A DNA stretch of 64,000 bases from Fibrobacteraceae bacterium (GTDB lineage Bacteria > Fibrobacterota > Fibrobacteria > Fibrobacterales > Fibrobacteraceae), in the NCBI GenBank assembly GCA_017631885.1, contig JAGBSH010000031.1, positions 1 to 64,000 on the forward strand, written 5' to 3'. Below, piece after piece: positions 1 through 7,774 of the stretch. A program made the translations under genes and the position numbers. The notes below the pieces were generated by a model. That model worked only from the letters and a program-made list of their open reading frames with translations. It searched no databases and was not told the origin of the DNA. The first letter of the stretch is position 1. Every line of letters starts with the position of its first letter.

Positions 1-169
1 ATGCATTATACATAGTTTCACCAAAAGGATACACACTTCCTTGCACTTTATCAAAAATCGTTTTTCCCACTCGTGTTTCCTTTTTATCATTAGGTTTTTC
101 ATATACGCGATTATAAGAAAATTCTCCATCGTCTGTTTTAGTTTTAACTAAGTTCCCGTAGAACTCCAT
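1..169 (-). CDS. Unidentified protein, N-terminal fragment cut by the window edge
   Basis: The frame opens at an ATG (complement of 167-169), 64 bases after the cas2 stop, and is still open at base 1, so only 56 residues are visible. They begin MEFYGNLVKTKTDDGEF and contain short Gly/Tyr-rich stretches (VGKTIFDKVQG, GSVYPFGETMYNA) that suggest a beta-rich protein. No signal peptide, membrane segment or RuvC-I motif of a Cas9 start is visible. An AGTAGG-like stretch lies upstream as a possible ribosome site. Its position after cas2 on the same strand makes co-transcription with the CRISPR genes possible, but I do not recognise the family. It could be a new CRISPR-linked gene or an unrelated neighbour. 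Confidence 0.45.
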   Translation of the reverse strand, partial: MEFYGNLVKTKTDDGEFSYNRVYEKPNDKKETRVGKTIFDKVQGSVYPFGETMYNA

Positions 170-233
170 TACAACCTACTTTGTAATATACCTTATTCCA
201 TAAGGGGTGGCAAGCAATTTCAGCATAAAAAAA

Positions 234-545
234 TCAGAAAAATTGAATTGTATCTAAAGATTTTGGCCAGTTTTTTGGTGCTTTAGAATATCCAAAATGA
301 CTATAAATTTCTGAAAATTCTTTATCTGCAATGTTTAACAAACAAACTGTTGAGCGAGGGATTATTGAACTTATTATTTTATTCTTATGAACTCTGGCAT
401 TTGCGGCTGTAGAGCAATAACGCACATACATTCCTTTTTGAATTTTACTAAACCCTTCTTTTTCTAAATGCTTTGTAAACAAAAGCATATTTTGCCTACC
501 ACTTTTACAATATCTTGGAAAATCAAAAATAGCAACTACCCACAT
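234..545 (-). CDS. cas2: CRISPR-associated endonuclease Cas2 (type II-like)
   Basis: Cas2 dimerises between two Cas1 dimers to form the integrase that inserts new spacers into a CRISPR array. The 103-residue protein starts MWVVAIFDFPR: a ferredoxin-like first strand with the conserved Asp (D8), followed by the helix and GMYVRYCST strand typical of Cas2 of type II systems. The start is supported by GAGGA about six bases upstream, inside the end of cas1; the two genes overlap by 10 bases, so translation is probably coupled. The type II call rests on resemblance of both Cas1 and Cas2 to the Neisseria-like family. Confidence 0.9.
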   Translation of the reverse strand: MWVVAIFDFPRYCKSGRQNMLLFTKHLEKEGFSKIQKGMYVRYCSTAANARVHKNKIISSIIPRSTVCLLNIADKEFSEIYSHFGYSKAPKNWPKSLDTIQFF

Positions 546-1429
546 ACAATCCTCGGATAAACAATATTCTTTGTTTCACCCATTAAAAATTTTGTGACTG
601 ACGCTGTTGTATAACTCAAACAAGTATTTAATTGCACCATTTGTTCGCCTAAAGGAACACTTGTATAAAATAATTCTAAGAACATGCCTTTTATATTTTT
701 ATTCAAAGTCTTTTGTTTTGTACAAAATAATTTATATACAATTTGATCTACAAAAGGTCTATAAGGTTCCATAATATCATCTGCTAAAGGAAACGCATTG
801 TAATAATTCCGATGAAAAATTCCTAGGGAAGGTAGTAATCCACTTGACATTAGTGCTCGTGCTATTGCGGCTCGCAATAAAGCATACCCATAATTCAATT
901 GATTGTTTGGGTATTCCCCAAATCTATCACGGATAAAATTTTTCCCAAAGAGTTCTTTCCAATAAAATTGCGCCGCTAGTCCTTCTCTGTTACTTGAATC
1001 TCCACTTAAAACACTTGATGCGTATTTAAACATTTTTTCATTCTTTTTATTTAGAGATTTTAAAAACAACGCTTGGTTTTTAATTTTAGCCTCAACTATA
1101 TTTTTCCACATTTGCTTTTTCAAAGGTTGCGATGCATTTAGTTGTAACCTGAAATATTTTTCCTGCAATGAATTAGCATCTAAATTCATTAACATAGATA
1201 TAGGCATGTGTTTTTCATTACAATAAACAACGGCAACATTATATTCTGAAAGTTTTGCTATAAGCGGTGTCGTTAACGATGCTGAATGATTATCTATAAG
1301 TATTGTTCCAATATCTTCAATCGCTCTAAAACATACTTCGTCCGGATTTTCTTTGTATGCGATTTTTAATAAAGAATTGTGCAATGATAATTGAACAGGG
1401 TTTTCAAAAACAAGCGTTTGCTTAGGCAT
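536..1429 (-). CDS. cas1: CRISPR-associated endonuclease Cas1 (type II-like)
   Basis: Cas1 is the metal-dependent integrase that joins prespacers to the leader-proximal repeat. At 297 residues it has the usual type II length. Expected catalytic residues are visible: Glu149 in SNREGLAAQFYW, His206 in GIFHRNYYNAF, and Asp218 in ADDIMEPYRPFVD. The NREG and DxMEPxRPxVD signatures match type II Cas1 (NMENI type). The start has a strong AAGGAG eight bases upstream. It is the first gene of its run: a terminator of the preceding gene lies upstream and cas9, which normally precedes cas1, is absent there. It probably has its own promoter in 1430-1524. Confidence 0.93.
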   Translation of the reverse strand: MPKQTLVFENPVQLSLHNSLLKIAYKENPDEVCFRAIEDIGTILIDNHSASLTTPLIAKLSEYNVAVVYCNEKHMPISMLMNLDANSLQEKYFRLQLNASQPLKKQMWKNIVEAKIKNQALFLKSLNKKNEKMFKYASSVLSGDSSNREGLAAQFYWKELFGKNFIRDRFGEYPNNQLNYGYALLRAAIARALMSSGLLPSLGIFHRNYYNAFPLADDIMEPYRPFVDQIVYKLFCTKQKTLNKNIKGMFLELFYTSVPLGEQMVQLNTCLSYTTASVTKFLMGETKNIVYPRIVCG

Positions 1430-1462
1430 ATTAGCTCCTTAATTATATATGATTCCCTCTAG

Positions 1463-1482
1463 ACAAAATAAGTTTATTTTGT
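1463..1482. promoter_or_regulatory. Palindrome in the cas1 upstream region
   Basis: Two perfect 9-base arms, ACAAAATAA and TTATTTTGT, are separated by two bases, 34 bases before the cas1 start codon. The symmetry and position suit an operator for a dimeric regulator or a short hairpin in the leader. No T-run follows, so it is not a terminator. Function is inferred from position only. Confidence 0.35.
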
Positions 1483-1524
1483 TACTTGTTTTCAGATTAC
1501 TTTAGCCTTTTAGGAAGCAAGAGT

Positions 1525-1565
1525 AAAAAACTAATTATGGCAAACAACATTTGCGTCGTTTGCCA
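1525..1565 (-). terminator. Rho-independent terminator after the PorV-propeller gene
   Basis: On the minus strand, 8-base arms TGGCAAAC and GTTTGCCA (1558-1565 and 1538-1545) enclose a 12-base loop, and a run of six T follows at 1530-1525 after a short spacer. It lies 28 bases after the stop at 1593 and separates that gene from cas1. Confidence 0.6.
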
Positions 1566-1592
1566 CCTGTCTATTAGCCGATTTACAAGTTT

Positions 1593-3773
1593 TTAGAATC
1601 TAAAGAGCAAGCCAAAACGCATTTGGCCATCGCGAACGCCTTCGTTATCGCCTACGTCTTTAATAGAAGAAAAGTCAAATTGGAAAACATCAGAAAGCAT
1701 AAAGCCAAAGCCTAAATCAACTTCTTGACGTTTACCTGTTTTATCGTAAAGATAACCTACACGCAAAGCAACTGTGTTTGCATAAATGTATTCCATACCA
1801 ACATTGAATACACCTTGCAATAACGAGTTCTTTGCAGCAGTTAAACCGTCCCCACCAAGCTCAGGTTCTACAATAGATTTCCAAGCTGAAATGTAGAATG
1901 GCTCTGGGTTTCCTTTATCATCATCAATAATAACTTCACGATTATAATCCCCAGCAATAACTAATTTATGGTCTGCTAATGTTAACAAATCATACGCAAG
2001 TCCTAAACGCCATGTCAAAGGGATTGGGTCTTCATTTGTTTTATCGACATAATAAACACTTGGACCAATATTATTCAAAACAACCGCAAAACTTAAATCT
2101 TCAACGAATAAATCTTTTTTCAGAACGCCGACATCAAACGCATAACCAAGTGTCGTTGCCTTTTCGCCACCAACAGAAGCACCAGAACTCAAATCAGAAT
2201 AAAAAAGCTTAGCAGTCAAACCTAAACCCCAACCGCGACCAAGAGAAGTTCCATAACTAAAGCCACCAACAATTTCATAACTATTATGAGCAACTAAATC
2301 ATCAGAAGTATATTCATCAGAAACAACAGTTGAACCAAAAGAAACAAAGTTCAAGAAAAATCCCAACGTTCCCCATTCAGCAACAGGAACTGTCATCGCA
2401 GCATACAAATGATAAAGGTCCGGAATATTTAAAACAGGAAGCAGTTGTTCGTAAAAGAAAACCAATTGGTAGTCAGCATCTTTATAAAGTTCCATACCAG
2501 CATTTGTACTAAACCAGACATCGTTACCTTGCGGCAAAACAGCATAAACATGATTATCAGAAAGACCATTGCCAGAGTGATAATGATTCCATTCATCATC
2601 TTGCTTTTTTTCTTCTTCTCCAGGGCGGCGTTCTAGTTCAGCTTTCTTGCCACTTGCCGTTGCATAATCTGGCAAGTAACGCCAAACACCTTTATTGGTT
2701 GCAATCCATACAGCACCTTTGCGGTCAACTGAAATGTCATTTACAATATTATCTTCAAAACGAACTTGTTCCCATTTTCTCAAATTAAAATGAGAAAGTC
2801 CGCCTTCATGAGCAGCCCAAACATGGCCAGAGCTATCAACGACAATAGCATTTGGTTCTAAATTAAAAATTCCATCTTCTTCTGTGAAAAGGCTCCAACG
2901 GTCTTTATCATTGTTACTCTTTTTTGGAATCAATCGGGCAATACCTGCTCCATGAACAGAGACATAAAGTTCTTTTCTTAATTCAGACCAGGCAAGCCCG
3001 CGAATATCTTGTTTAGGTAACACCACACCTTTGCGTTCTACCGTTCCATTTCTGTAAGAAAAGAGGCCGTCATTTGTACCCACCCAAAGTGTAGCCCCTT
3101 GGTTTGCAAGTGCTGTAATGCGCACTTTACCCAGTTCTGATTCAAACGATTTCCAAGAACGACCATCAAAGCGGAACAAACCTTTTGGCGTACCCACCCA
3201 AAGCTTTTCAGTCCTGGTTTCATATAAAAGAGCTGTAATAGTATCTTTTACAACAAGGTTCCAAGGGATTTTTACATCTACCAAAAACGATTCATCGGCA
3301 GCACTTTCTATGCCATTATATTTTTTCACTTGACGTACATATTCATCAAGACCGCGTTCAGTGCCAGCAAAAACACGAACCGCATCTCTGATTTTTGCAT
3401 TGCCTTCAAGTTCTACTTTATGGTATTCCACCCAATCATCGCCATCATATTTTAAAATACCAGCAACAGTCCCTGCCCACAATTCACTTTTAGAGAAAAA
3501 GCCTGGGCGAGTTCTAGCTGAAAGTTTCGTAAACTGCGGCGCGTTTTTAGAACTGGCTGGGTAAGAAACCATCCATTCATCAGAAAGCGGTCCAAAAGCA
3601 AGGCCCGCTGGGTTATAATACATTGCAGTCGCATCGTCTGCAACAGCTGCACCGACTTCTCCCATACCAAGCTGACGCGTGCCCACTGGCATTTGAAGAG
3701 TAATAATCGCCGAACCGGCTGCCGAAGCTAAAACAGGAAAAAGAAATACAAGAAAGAAAAAGTACTTACGCAA
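1593..3773 (-). CDS. PorV/PorQ-like outer-membrane protein with inserted two-component-regulator-type beta-propeller
   Basis: The 726-residue protein has a signal peptide (LRKYFFFLVFLFPVLASA), then a PorV-like segment at about 30-65 (RQLGMGEVGAAVADDATAMYYNPAGLA). Near residue 75 it switches to repeated propeller blades (WVGTPKGLFRFDG, WVGTNDGLFSY, WIATNKGVWRY, WFSTNAGMELY) up to about 431, then returns to outer-membrane strands ending with the aromatic RFGLLFRF. PorV shuttles T9SS cargo in Bacteroidota; the blade motifs are those of hybrid-histidine-kinase sensor propellers. I chose a TTG start at 3773: GGAG lies five bases upstream and it gives a clean signal peptide with an 8-base overlap to the gene before. 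An ATG at 3806 would add 11 residues. Role in export or sensing is inferred. Confidence 0.72.
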   Translation of the reverse strand: MRKYFFFLVFLFPVLASAAGSAIITLQMPVGTRQLGMGEVGAAVADDATAMYYNPAGLAFGPLSDEWMVSYPASSKNAPQFTKLSARTRPGFFSKSELWAGTVAGILKYDGDDWVEYHKVELEGNAKIRDAVRVFAGTERGLDEYVRQVKKYNGIESAADESFLVDVKIPWNLVVKDTITALLYETRTEKLWVGTPKGLFRFDGRSWKSFESELGKVRITALANQGATLWVGTNDGLFSYRNGTVERKGVVLPKQDIRGLAWSELRKELYVSVHGAGIARLIPKKSNNDKDRWSLFTEEDGIFNLEPNAIVVDSSGHVWAAHEGGLSHFNLRKWEQVRFEDNIVNDISVDRKGAVWIATNKGVWRYLPDYATASGKKAELERRPGEEEKKQDDEWNHYHSGNGLSDNHVYAVLPQGNDVWFSTNAGMELYKDADYQLVFFYEQLLPVLNIPDLYHLYAAMTVPVAEWGTLGFFLNFVSFGSTVVSDEYTSDDLVAHNSYEIVGGFSYGTSLGRGWGLGLTAKLFYSDLSSGASVGGEKATTLGYAFDVGVLKKDLFVEDLSFAVVLNNIGPSVYYVDKTNEDPIPLTWRLGLAYDLLTLADHKLVIAGDYNREVIIDDDKGNPEPFYISAWKSIVEPELGGDGLTAAKNSLLQGVFNVGMEYIYANTVALRVGYLYDKTGKRQEVDLGFGFMLSDVFQFDFSSIKDVGDNEGVRDGQMRFGLLFRF

Positions 3774-4332
3774 ATTGTCTCCAATCGGGCACATGATAGA
3801 CACCATTATCTGGAACTACAGCCTTCCAACCTGATTTCCCTGGGTTTTCCCAAGGTAATTTCGGCATCAAGCGACAATCGCAGCCAAAAACATAAGGCGG
3901 AAGCAATTCAGCATGATTTCGAATCTGTTCCCGAGTAATAAAATTTTCTTCGTTCAAGAATTTACAATATTGCTTGCCTTTCGGACCAAGTTCAATACGA
4001 TAAGTTACAGTTCCATTTCTATCGCCTTCATCAATAATCCGAATGGTTTCTTCGTAAGTTTTTTGCCATTGTTCAAAATAGCGTGACTTTTCTTCTTCAG
4101 AAATATTTTGAGAAGAAAGCCATTTTTTCAAATCTGTTTCAGAAGGCTTTACAGATTCCATAGAAAGTCTTGCAGGGCGAACCACAACTGCATATTGACC
4201 AGATACATCTATAGGTGGTGGTGCTTCTTCTTTTTCTTCAGCACTATGAATAACTACATAAGCCCCGATCGCTGCCAAAATGATCGAAAGCACAATAATA
4301 GTCACAACAATTAAAATAACAGATAAATCCAT
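3766..4332 (-). CDS. Membrane-anchored hypothetical protein
   Basis: The 188-residue protein has one N-terminal membrane segment (about residues 4-28, rich in Ile, Val and Leu), then a charged linker with a PPP motif and a soluble domain of mixed helices and strands. The C-terminal half holds a CDC motif (FGCDCRLMP) and Pro/Trp-rich stretches. I do not recognise the family. It is the first gene of a two-gene unit with the PorV-propeller gene, which it overlaps by eight bases, so the two may work together at the envelope. The ATG at 4332 is preferred to an upstream TTG at 4344; neither has a good ribosome site. Confidence 0.6.
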   Translation of the reverse strand: MDLSVILIVVTIIVLSIILAAIGAYVVIHSAEEKEEAPPPIDVSGQYAVVVRPARLSMESVKPSETDLKKWLSSQNISEEEKSRYFEQWQKTYEETIRIIDEGDRNGTVTYRIELGPKGKQYCKFLNEENFITREQIRNHAELLPPYVFGCDCRLMPKLPWENPGKSGWKAVVPDNGVYHVPDWRQFA

Positions 4333-4397
4333 ATTAAAAAACAATCTATAGTTTTTTACAAAACTAGCATTTTCTATTTTTGGAGAAAGGTAATTTT

Positions 4398-5543
4398 ATG
4401 TTGAAAAACGTTTTTTTTGCATTTCTTTTAGCATCTACGGCTCTTTATGCCATTCCTTTTGAGTACCAAATTCTGAAACCGGGACAAGGCGACACTATTC
4501 GGTCGGGACAATTAATCAAAGTCCATTATAAAGGTTGGCTTTCAGACAGCACTTATTTTGATAATTCCTACGAAAGAGGTGAACCGCTTGAGTTTTCTCT
4601 CGGTACTGGCCAAGTAATTCCTGGGTGGGATAGAGGCCTTGTCGGTATGCGCGTTGGAGAAATCCGCAAATTAAACATCCCTTACGAATTAGGATATGGT
4701 GACCGTGCGATAGGGCCTATTCCAGCGAAATCAGACCTTTATTTTGAAGTAGAACTTGTTTTTGCTGAAAAACCTTTACCACCAGATACTTTACCAAAAA
4801 ATGTTTCCCAAATGCCTTGGAAAGAACTTGTTCCCGGCGTTAAAGTTATTGATGAAAAAACAGGTTCTGGTGAAGCAACAAAACCTGGTACTAAAATCAA
4901 ACTCCACTACACCGGCTGGACTTTTTCTGGCAGAAAATTCAGCAGTTCAAAAGATTTAGGACGCCCTCTTGAAACACTTCTCGGAGCCGGCAAGTTTATC
5001 CCTGGTGTAGAAGTTGGGTTAGAAAACTTAAAACCAGGAGCTATCCGTTGGTTACAAATTAGCCCTGCTATGGGTTATGGTGCAAAACCATTTTCTATGA
5101 TTCCTCCAAACTCAACTCTTCTTTTCCGCATGGAAATCCTTGATGCTGAAAAAGACGAAGCATTAGCAGAAACAATGGACTTTTTCCCAGACACTTCCGC
5201 TTTAGAATTTAAAGAAGGACCTGAAGGTTTGCGTTATGCTGTAATTAAAACAGGTGAAGGTGAACCTGCTGTAACCGGAAAAGTGGCACGCGTTCATTAT
5301 ACAGGTTGGCTACAAAACGGCACCAAATTTGACAGTTCAAGAGAACGCGGTCAAGAATTCGCATTCCCACTTGGTGGTGGTCGCGTTATAAGAGGCTGGG
5401 ATTTAGGTGTTGAAGGTATGTTGCCTGGTGAAAAAAGAATTTTAATTATTCCTCCTGGACTCGGTTACGGTAGCCGCGGTGGTGGTCCTATTCCAGGAGA
5501 CGCTACTCTCATATTCGCAGTTGAATATTTAGGCGGTGAATAA
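4398..5543 (+). CDS. Exported peptidyl-prolyl isomerase with three FKBP domains
   Basis: This 381-residue protein should catalyse cis-trans isomerisation of X-Pro bonds during folding outside the cytoplasm. A signal peptide (residues 1-18, ending LYA) precedes three FKBP domains at about 21-124, 145-255 and 275-381. Domains 1 and 3 keep the active-site Asp (YFDNS, KFDSS) and the floor Trp (VIPGWDRG, VIRGWDLG). Domain 2 has Ser182 for the Asp (KFSSS) and Val204 for the Trp (FIPGVEVG), so it is probably not catalytic and may bind substrate. The ATG at 4398 follows GGAGAAAGG. crcB begins one base after the stop, so the two are probably co-transcribed. Confidence 0.88.
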   Translation: MLKNVFFAFLLASTALYAIPFEYQILKPGQGDTIRSGQLIKVHYKGWLSDSTYFDNSYERGEPLEFSLGTGQVIPGWDRGLVGMRVGEIRKLNIPYELGYGDRAIGPIPAKSDLYFEVELVFAEKPLPPDTLPKNVSQMPWKELVPGVKVIDEKTGSGEATKPGTKIKLHYTGWTFSGRKFSSSKDLGRPLETLLGAGKFIPGVEVGLENLKPGAIRWLQISPAMGYGAKPFSMIPPNSTLLFRMEILDAEKDEALAETMDFFPDTSALEFKEGPEGLRYAVIKTGEGEPAVTGKVARVHYTGWLQNGTKFDSSRERGQEFAFPLGGGRVIRGWDLGVEGMLPGEKRILIIPPGLGYGSRGGGPIPGDATLIFAVEYLGGE

Positions 5544-5544
5544 T

Positions 5545-5919
5545 ATGATAACAAACATAGCCTGTATCGCTATCGGAAGCGCTTTTGGCGGAATTTCTCG
5601 ATACGGGCTTTCTAGATTACTGAACCCTATTTTTATAAACTTGCCTTTAGGAACTTTTTCTGTAAATGTCTTAGGTTGTTTTATTTTAGGTTTCATTAAC
5701 GCACTTGCCTTGAAAAATTCACCATTCTCACCAGCCATTCACTTAGCTTTAACAACAGGATTCTGCGGGAGCTTTACCACATTTTCCACATTCATTTGCG
5801 AATCAGCAAAAATTGCTGAACAAGGAAAATTTTCAAGTATTCTTTATGCTTGTTTAAGTTTAGTTTTTGGATTTTTGGCTTTTTTCTTAGCAAATCAAAT
5901 CGTAAAAAAGTTTATGTAA
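5545..5919 (+). CDS. crcB: Fluoride exporter CrcB/Fluc
   Basis: CrcB forms a dual-topology dimeric channel that releases toxic fluoride from the cytoplasm. The 124-residue protein has four membrane segments and the family motifs GGISRYGLSR, PLGTFSVNVLGCF and TTGFCGSFTTFSTF, the last carrying the central sodium site and the Phe box. The ATG at 5545 is one base after the FKBP stop. That leaves no room for a fluoride riboswitch directly upstream, so expression is probably tied to the FKBP gene. Confidence 0.92.
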   Translation: MITNIACIAIGSAFGGISRYGLSRLLNPIFINLPLGTFSVNVLGCFILGFINALALKNSPFSPAIHLALTTGFCGSFTTFSTFICESAKIAEQGKFSSILYACLSLVFGFLAFFLANQIVKKFM

Positions 5920-5928
5920 AAATACCCT

Positions 5929-5971
5929 TTTCTCCACTTTATACAAATAATATGTTCAGCTCGTGGAGAAA
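5929..5971 (+). promoter_or_regulatory. Hairpin that could mask the corA-like ribosome-binding site
   Basis: TTTCTCCAC at 5929-5937 is exactly complementary to GTGGAGAAA at 5963-5971, with a 25-base loop. The right arm is the Shine-Dalgarno sequence of the CorA-like gene starting at 5974. If this stem forms, the ribosome site is hidden. The pairing is read directly; a regulatory role is inference. Confidence 0.4.
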
Positions 5972-5973
5972 CT

Positions 5974-6996
5974 ATGAACGATTTAACCTACGAAGATTTC
6001 TTTTTTTTGCCAGAAAATAAAGAGGAGCCTCTTTTCCTTTTAACTTTATACAATAATACAACTCAACAAAACTTTAATTTATCAGACATTCAAAAGTTAA
6101 AAGAGCTGATTTCTTCTAGCGATTATAATCTTTGGCTAGAAATTCAAGGAGCAACTGACAAAAAAACTATTGAAGAAATTGGAAATCTTTTTAACCTAGA
6201 TTATTTAACGCAACAAGATATATTGAATTTAGAACACCCGACAAAAATAGAAACCAGAGAAAACTATGTCCTTCTTATTAGTAAAATTTTTGCATTCCAT
6301 AACCATAACACTCTTCACCAAGAACAACTCACTATTATCTGCGGAGAACATTTCGTCATTTGCTTTGAAGAGAAAAAGAACGATTTTTTTGAAGTTATTC
6401 GCCAAGCATTTTCAAACAACACCTTAAATATCAAAAGCCAAAGCTCTGAATATTTATTTTATTTCTTGTTAAAAATCATTACTAAAAATCACTCTAGCGT
6501 TCTAGAATATTTTAATGAAAAATTAGAACAACACGAAGAAAAACTACTTTCTTTTAAAAACATTAAAAGTTCTAATTCAACACTCCAAAATTTCAAACAC
6601 CAATACAGCACTTTCAAAAAAAATATCCCAATACTACTACAAGAAACGCAACAAATAAACAATAGAACTCTCAACAAATCTCTTCGCCCGTTTTTCAATG
6701 ATTTGCAAGATCACCTTAAATTAGCCAATCAAAATTTAGAATCCACTAAAGAGGCTTTAGATTCTTTGGTCGAACTTTACATTTCAAATATGAATATCCA
6801 CTTAAATGAAATAATAAAACGCCTCACCATAATTTCTACCATATTTATCCCGCTTACATTTATGGCAGGAATATGGGGAATGAATTTTAAATACATGCCA
6901 GAACTTGAATCACCTTATGGTTACCCAATAGCCCTTAGCGTTATGGCTATAACGGGTTTATTAATTTATCTGTATTTCAAAAAACGAGAATGGTGA
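5974..6996 (+). CDS. CorA-like divalent-cation transporter
   Basis: CorA-family proteins form pentameric channels for Mg2+ or Co2+/Ni2+ in the inner membrane. The 340-residue protein has the family layout: a long cytoplasmic N-terminal domain, a long helix, then two C-terminal membrane segments with the signature GMN at about 302-304 (AGIWGMNFKYMPEL) between them. The EL pair in the periplasmic loop and the basic tail KKREW fit the family. GTGGAGAAA lies three to eleven bases before the ATG and can pair with an upstream arm. The stop is one base from the stop of the converging gene. Mg2+ is the likeliest substrate, but Co2+ or Zn2+ cannot be excluded. Confidence 0.87.
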   Translation: MNDLTYEDFFFLPENKEEPLFLLTLYNNTTQQNFNLSDIQKLKELISSSDYNLWLEIQGATDKKTIEEIGNLFNLDYLTQQDILNLEHPTKIETRENYVLLISKIFAFHNHNTLHQEQLTIICGEHFVICFEEKKNDFFEVIRQAFSNNTLNIKSQSSEYLFYFLLKIITKNHSSVLEYFNEKLEQHEEKLLSFKNIKSSNSTLQNFKHQYSTFKKNIPILLQETQQINNRTLNKSLRPFFNDLQDHLKLANQNLESTKEALDSLVELYISNMNIHLNEIIKRLTIISTIFIPLTFMAGIWGMNFKYMPELESPYGYPIALSVMAITGLLIYLYFKKREW

Positions 6997-6997
6997 A

Positions 6998-7774
6998 TTA
7001 CTCTTCGCCCAAAGAACGCTTTTGTGGTTTTGGGAGTCCCATGAGTTCAAAAGCATGAGCACTGCGTTTTCTAAAATCTTTTGCTTTATTAGATTCCCCG
7101 TTTCGTTCGGCAATTAAAGCGCGATAATAAAGTATTGTAGCCGTTCTGTAAATGCGGTTTTCTTGTATAGAAATTTTTTCTGCTTCAGAGTATAAAGAAT
7201 CAGCATTACTTGCTTTAGAAACATCTGCTACGCGAGCTTTCGCTAAAACGTAACGACCATCTTTTTTAGAAAGTTCTTTACGCACTTTTTCAAGTGTTTC
7301 TTCGGCTTTAGAAATATCGCCTTTTGCCGCTAAAGCATAAGCTTCTTCTGAATAAAGAGCGGCAAGCAAAGCTTCTGGTGCATTTTTCAACATTTCTTCT
7401 GTTACTGAAGCGACTTTTGAAATCACTTCTGCATGCTTACCTTTGATATTATCTAAAGAAATTTTTGCTTGTAATAAAGCAAGCTTTGTATTTAAATCTA
7501 AAACGTCTTCTCTAACTTGCGAAAGTAATGAATCAGCAAGTTCTAAATCTAAACTGCTTGTTCTAATTTGCGCCATAGACAAAAGAATTCTTGATTCTGA
7601 AAGCAAATCAGATTCTTTACGGCTTGCTAGTAATGCTGCTTCATAAAGAGAATAAGCAGAAGCAAATTTCCCTTCTTCTAAATATTTTTGAGCACGAAAC
7701 GCATAACGACCAGATTCTTTTGCAAACAAAGAAACAGATAACAAAGCACAGATAAGCAAAAAACGCACTACCAT
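6998..7774 (-). CDS. Exported TPR-like helical repeat protein
   Basis: The 258-residue protein has a signal peptide (MVVRFLLICALLSVSLFA) followed by helical repeats of tetratricopeptide type (YLEEGKFASAYSLYEAALLA, KGDISKAEETLEKVRKEL). It is last in the run after mlaE-mlaF-mlaD, so a scaffold role for the lipid transporter in the periplasm is plausible but unproven. The ATG at 7774 overlaps the mlaD stop by seven bases (ATGGTAG) and follows GGAG at five bases, which argues against a longer frame starting at 7834. Confidence 0.7.
   Translation of the reverse strand: MVVRFLLICALLSVSLFAKESGRYAFRAQKYLEEGKFASAYSLYEAALLASRKESDLLSESRILLSMAQIRTSSLDLELADSLLSQVREDVLDLNTKLALLQAKISLDNIKGKHAEVISKVASVTEEMLKNAPEALLAALYSEEAYALAAKGDISKAEETLEKVRKELSKKDGRYVLAKARVADVSKASNADSLYSEAEKISIQENRIYRTATILYYRALIAERNGESNKAKDFRKRSAHAFELMGLPKPQKRSLGEE

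Noticed and set aside
1-235. Possible CRISPR array next to cas2
   Set aside because: No regularly spaced direct repeats are present; only a short CCTTAT/ATAAGG stem is seen.
1430-1450. TATAAT directly upstream of cas1 as a -10 box
   Set aside because: It would put transcription start inside the AAGGAG ribosome site; no matching -35 at proper spacing.
5520-5545. Fluoride riboswitch for crcB
   Set aside because: crcB starts one base after the FKBP stop and no riboswitch-like fold fits upstream.
5920-5973. M-box Mg2+ riboswitch before the CorA-like gene
   Set aside because: The 54-base gap is too short for the M-box; only a simple hairpin is present.
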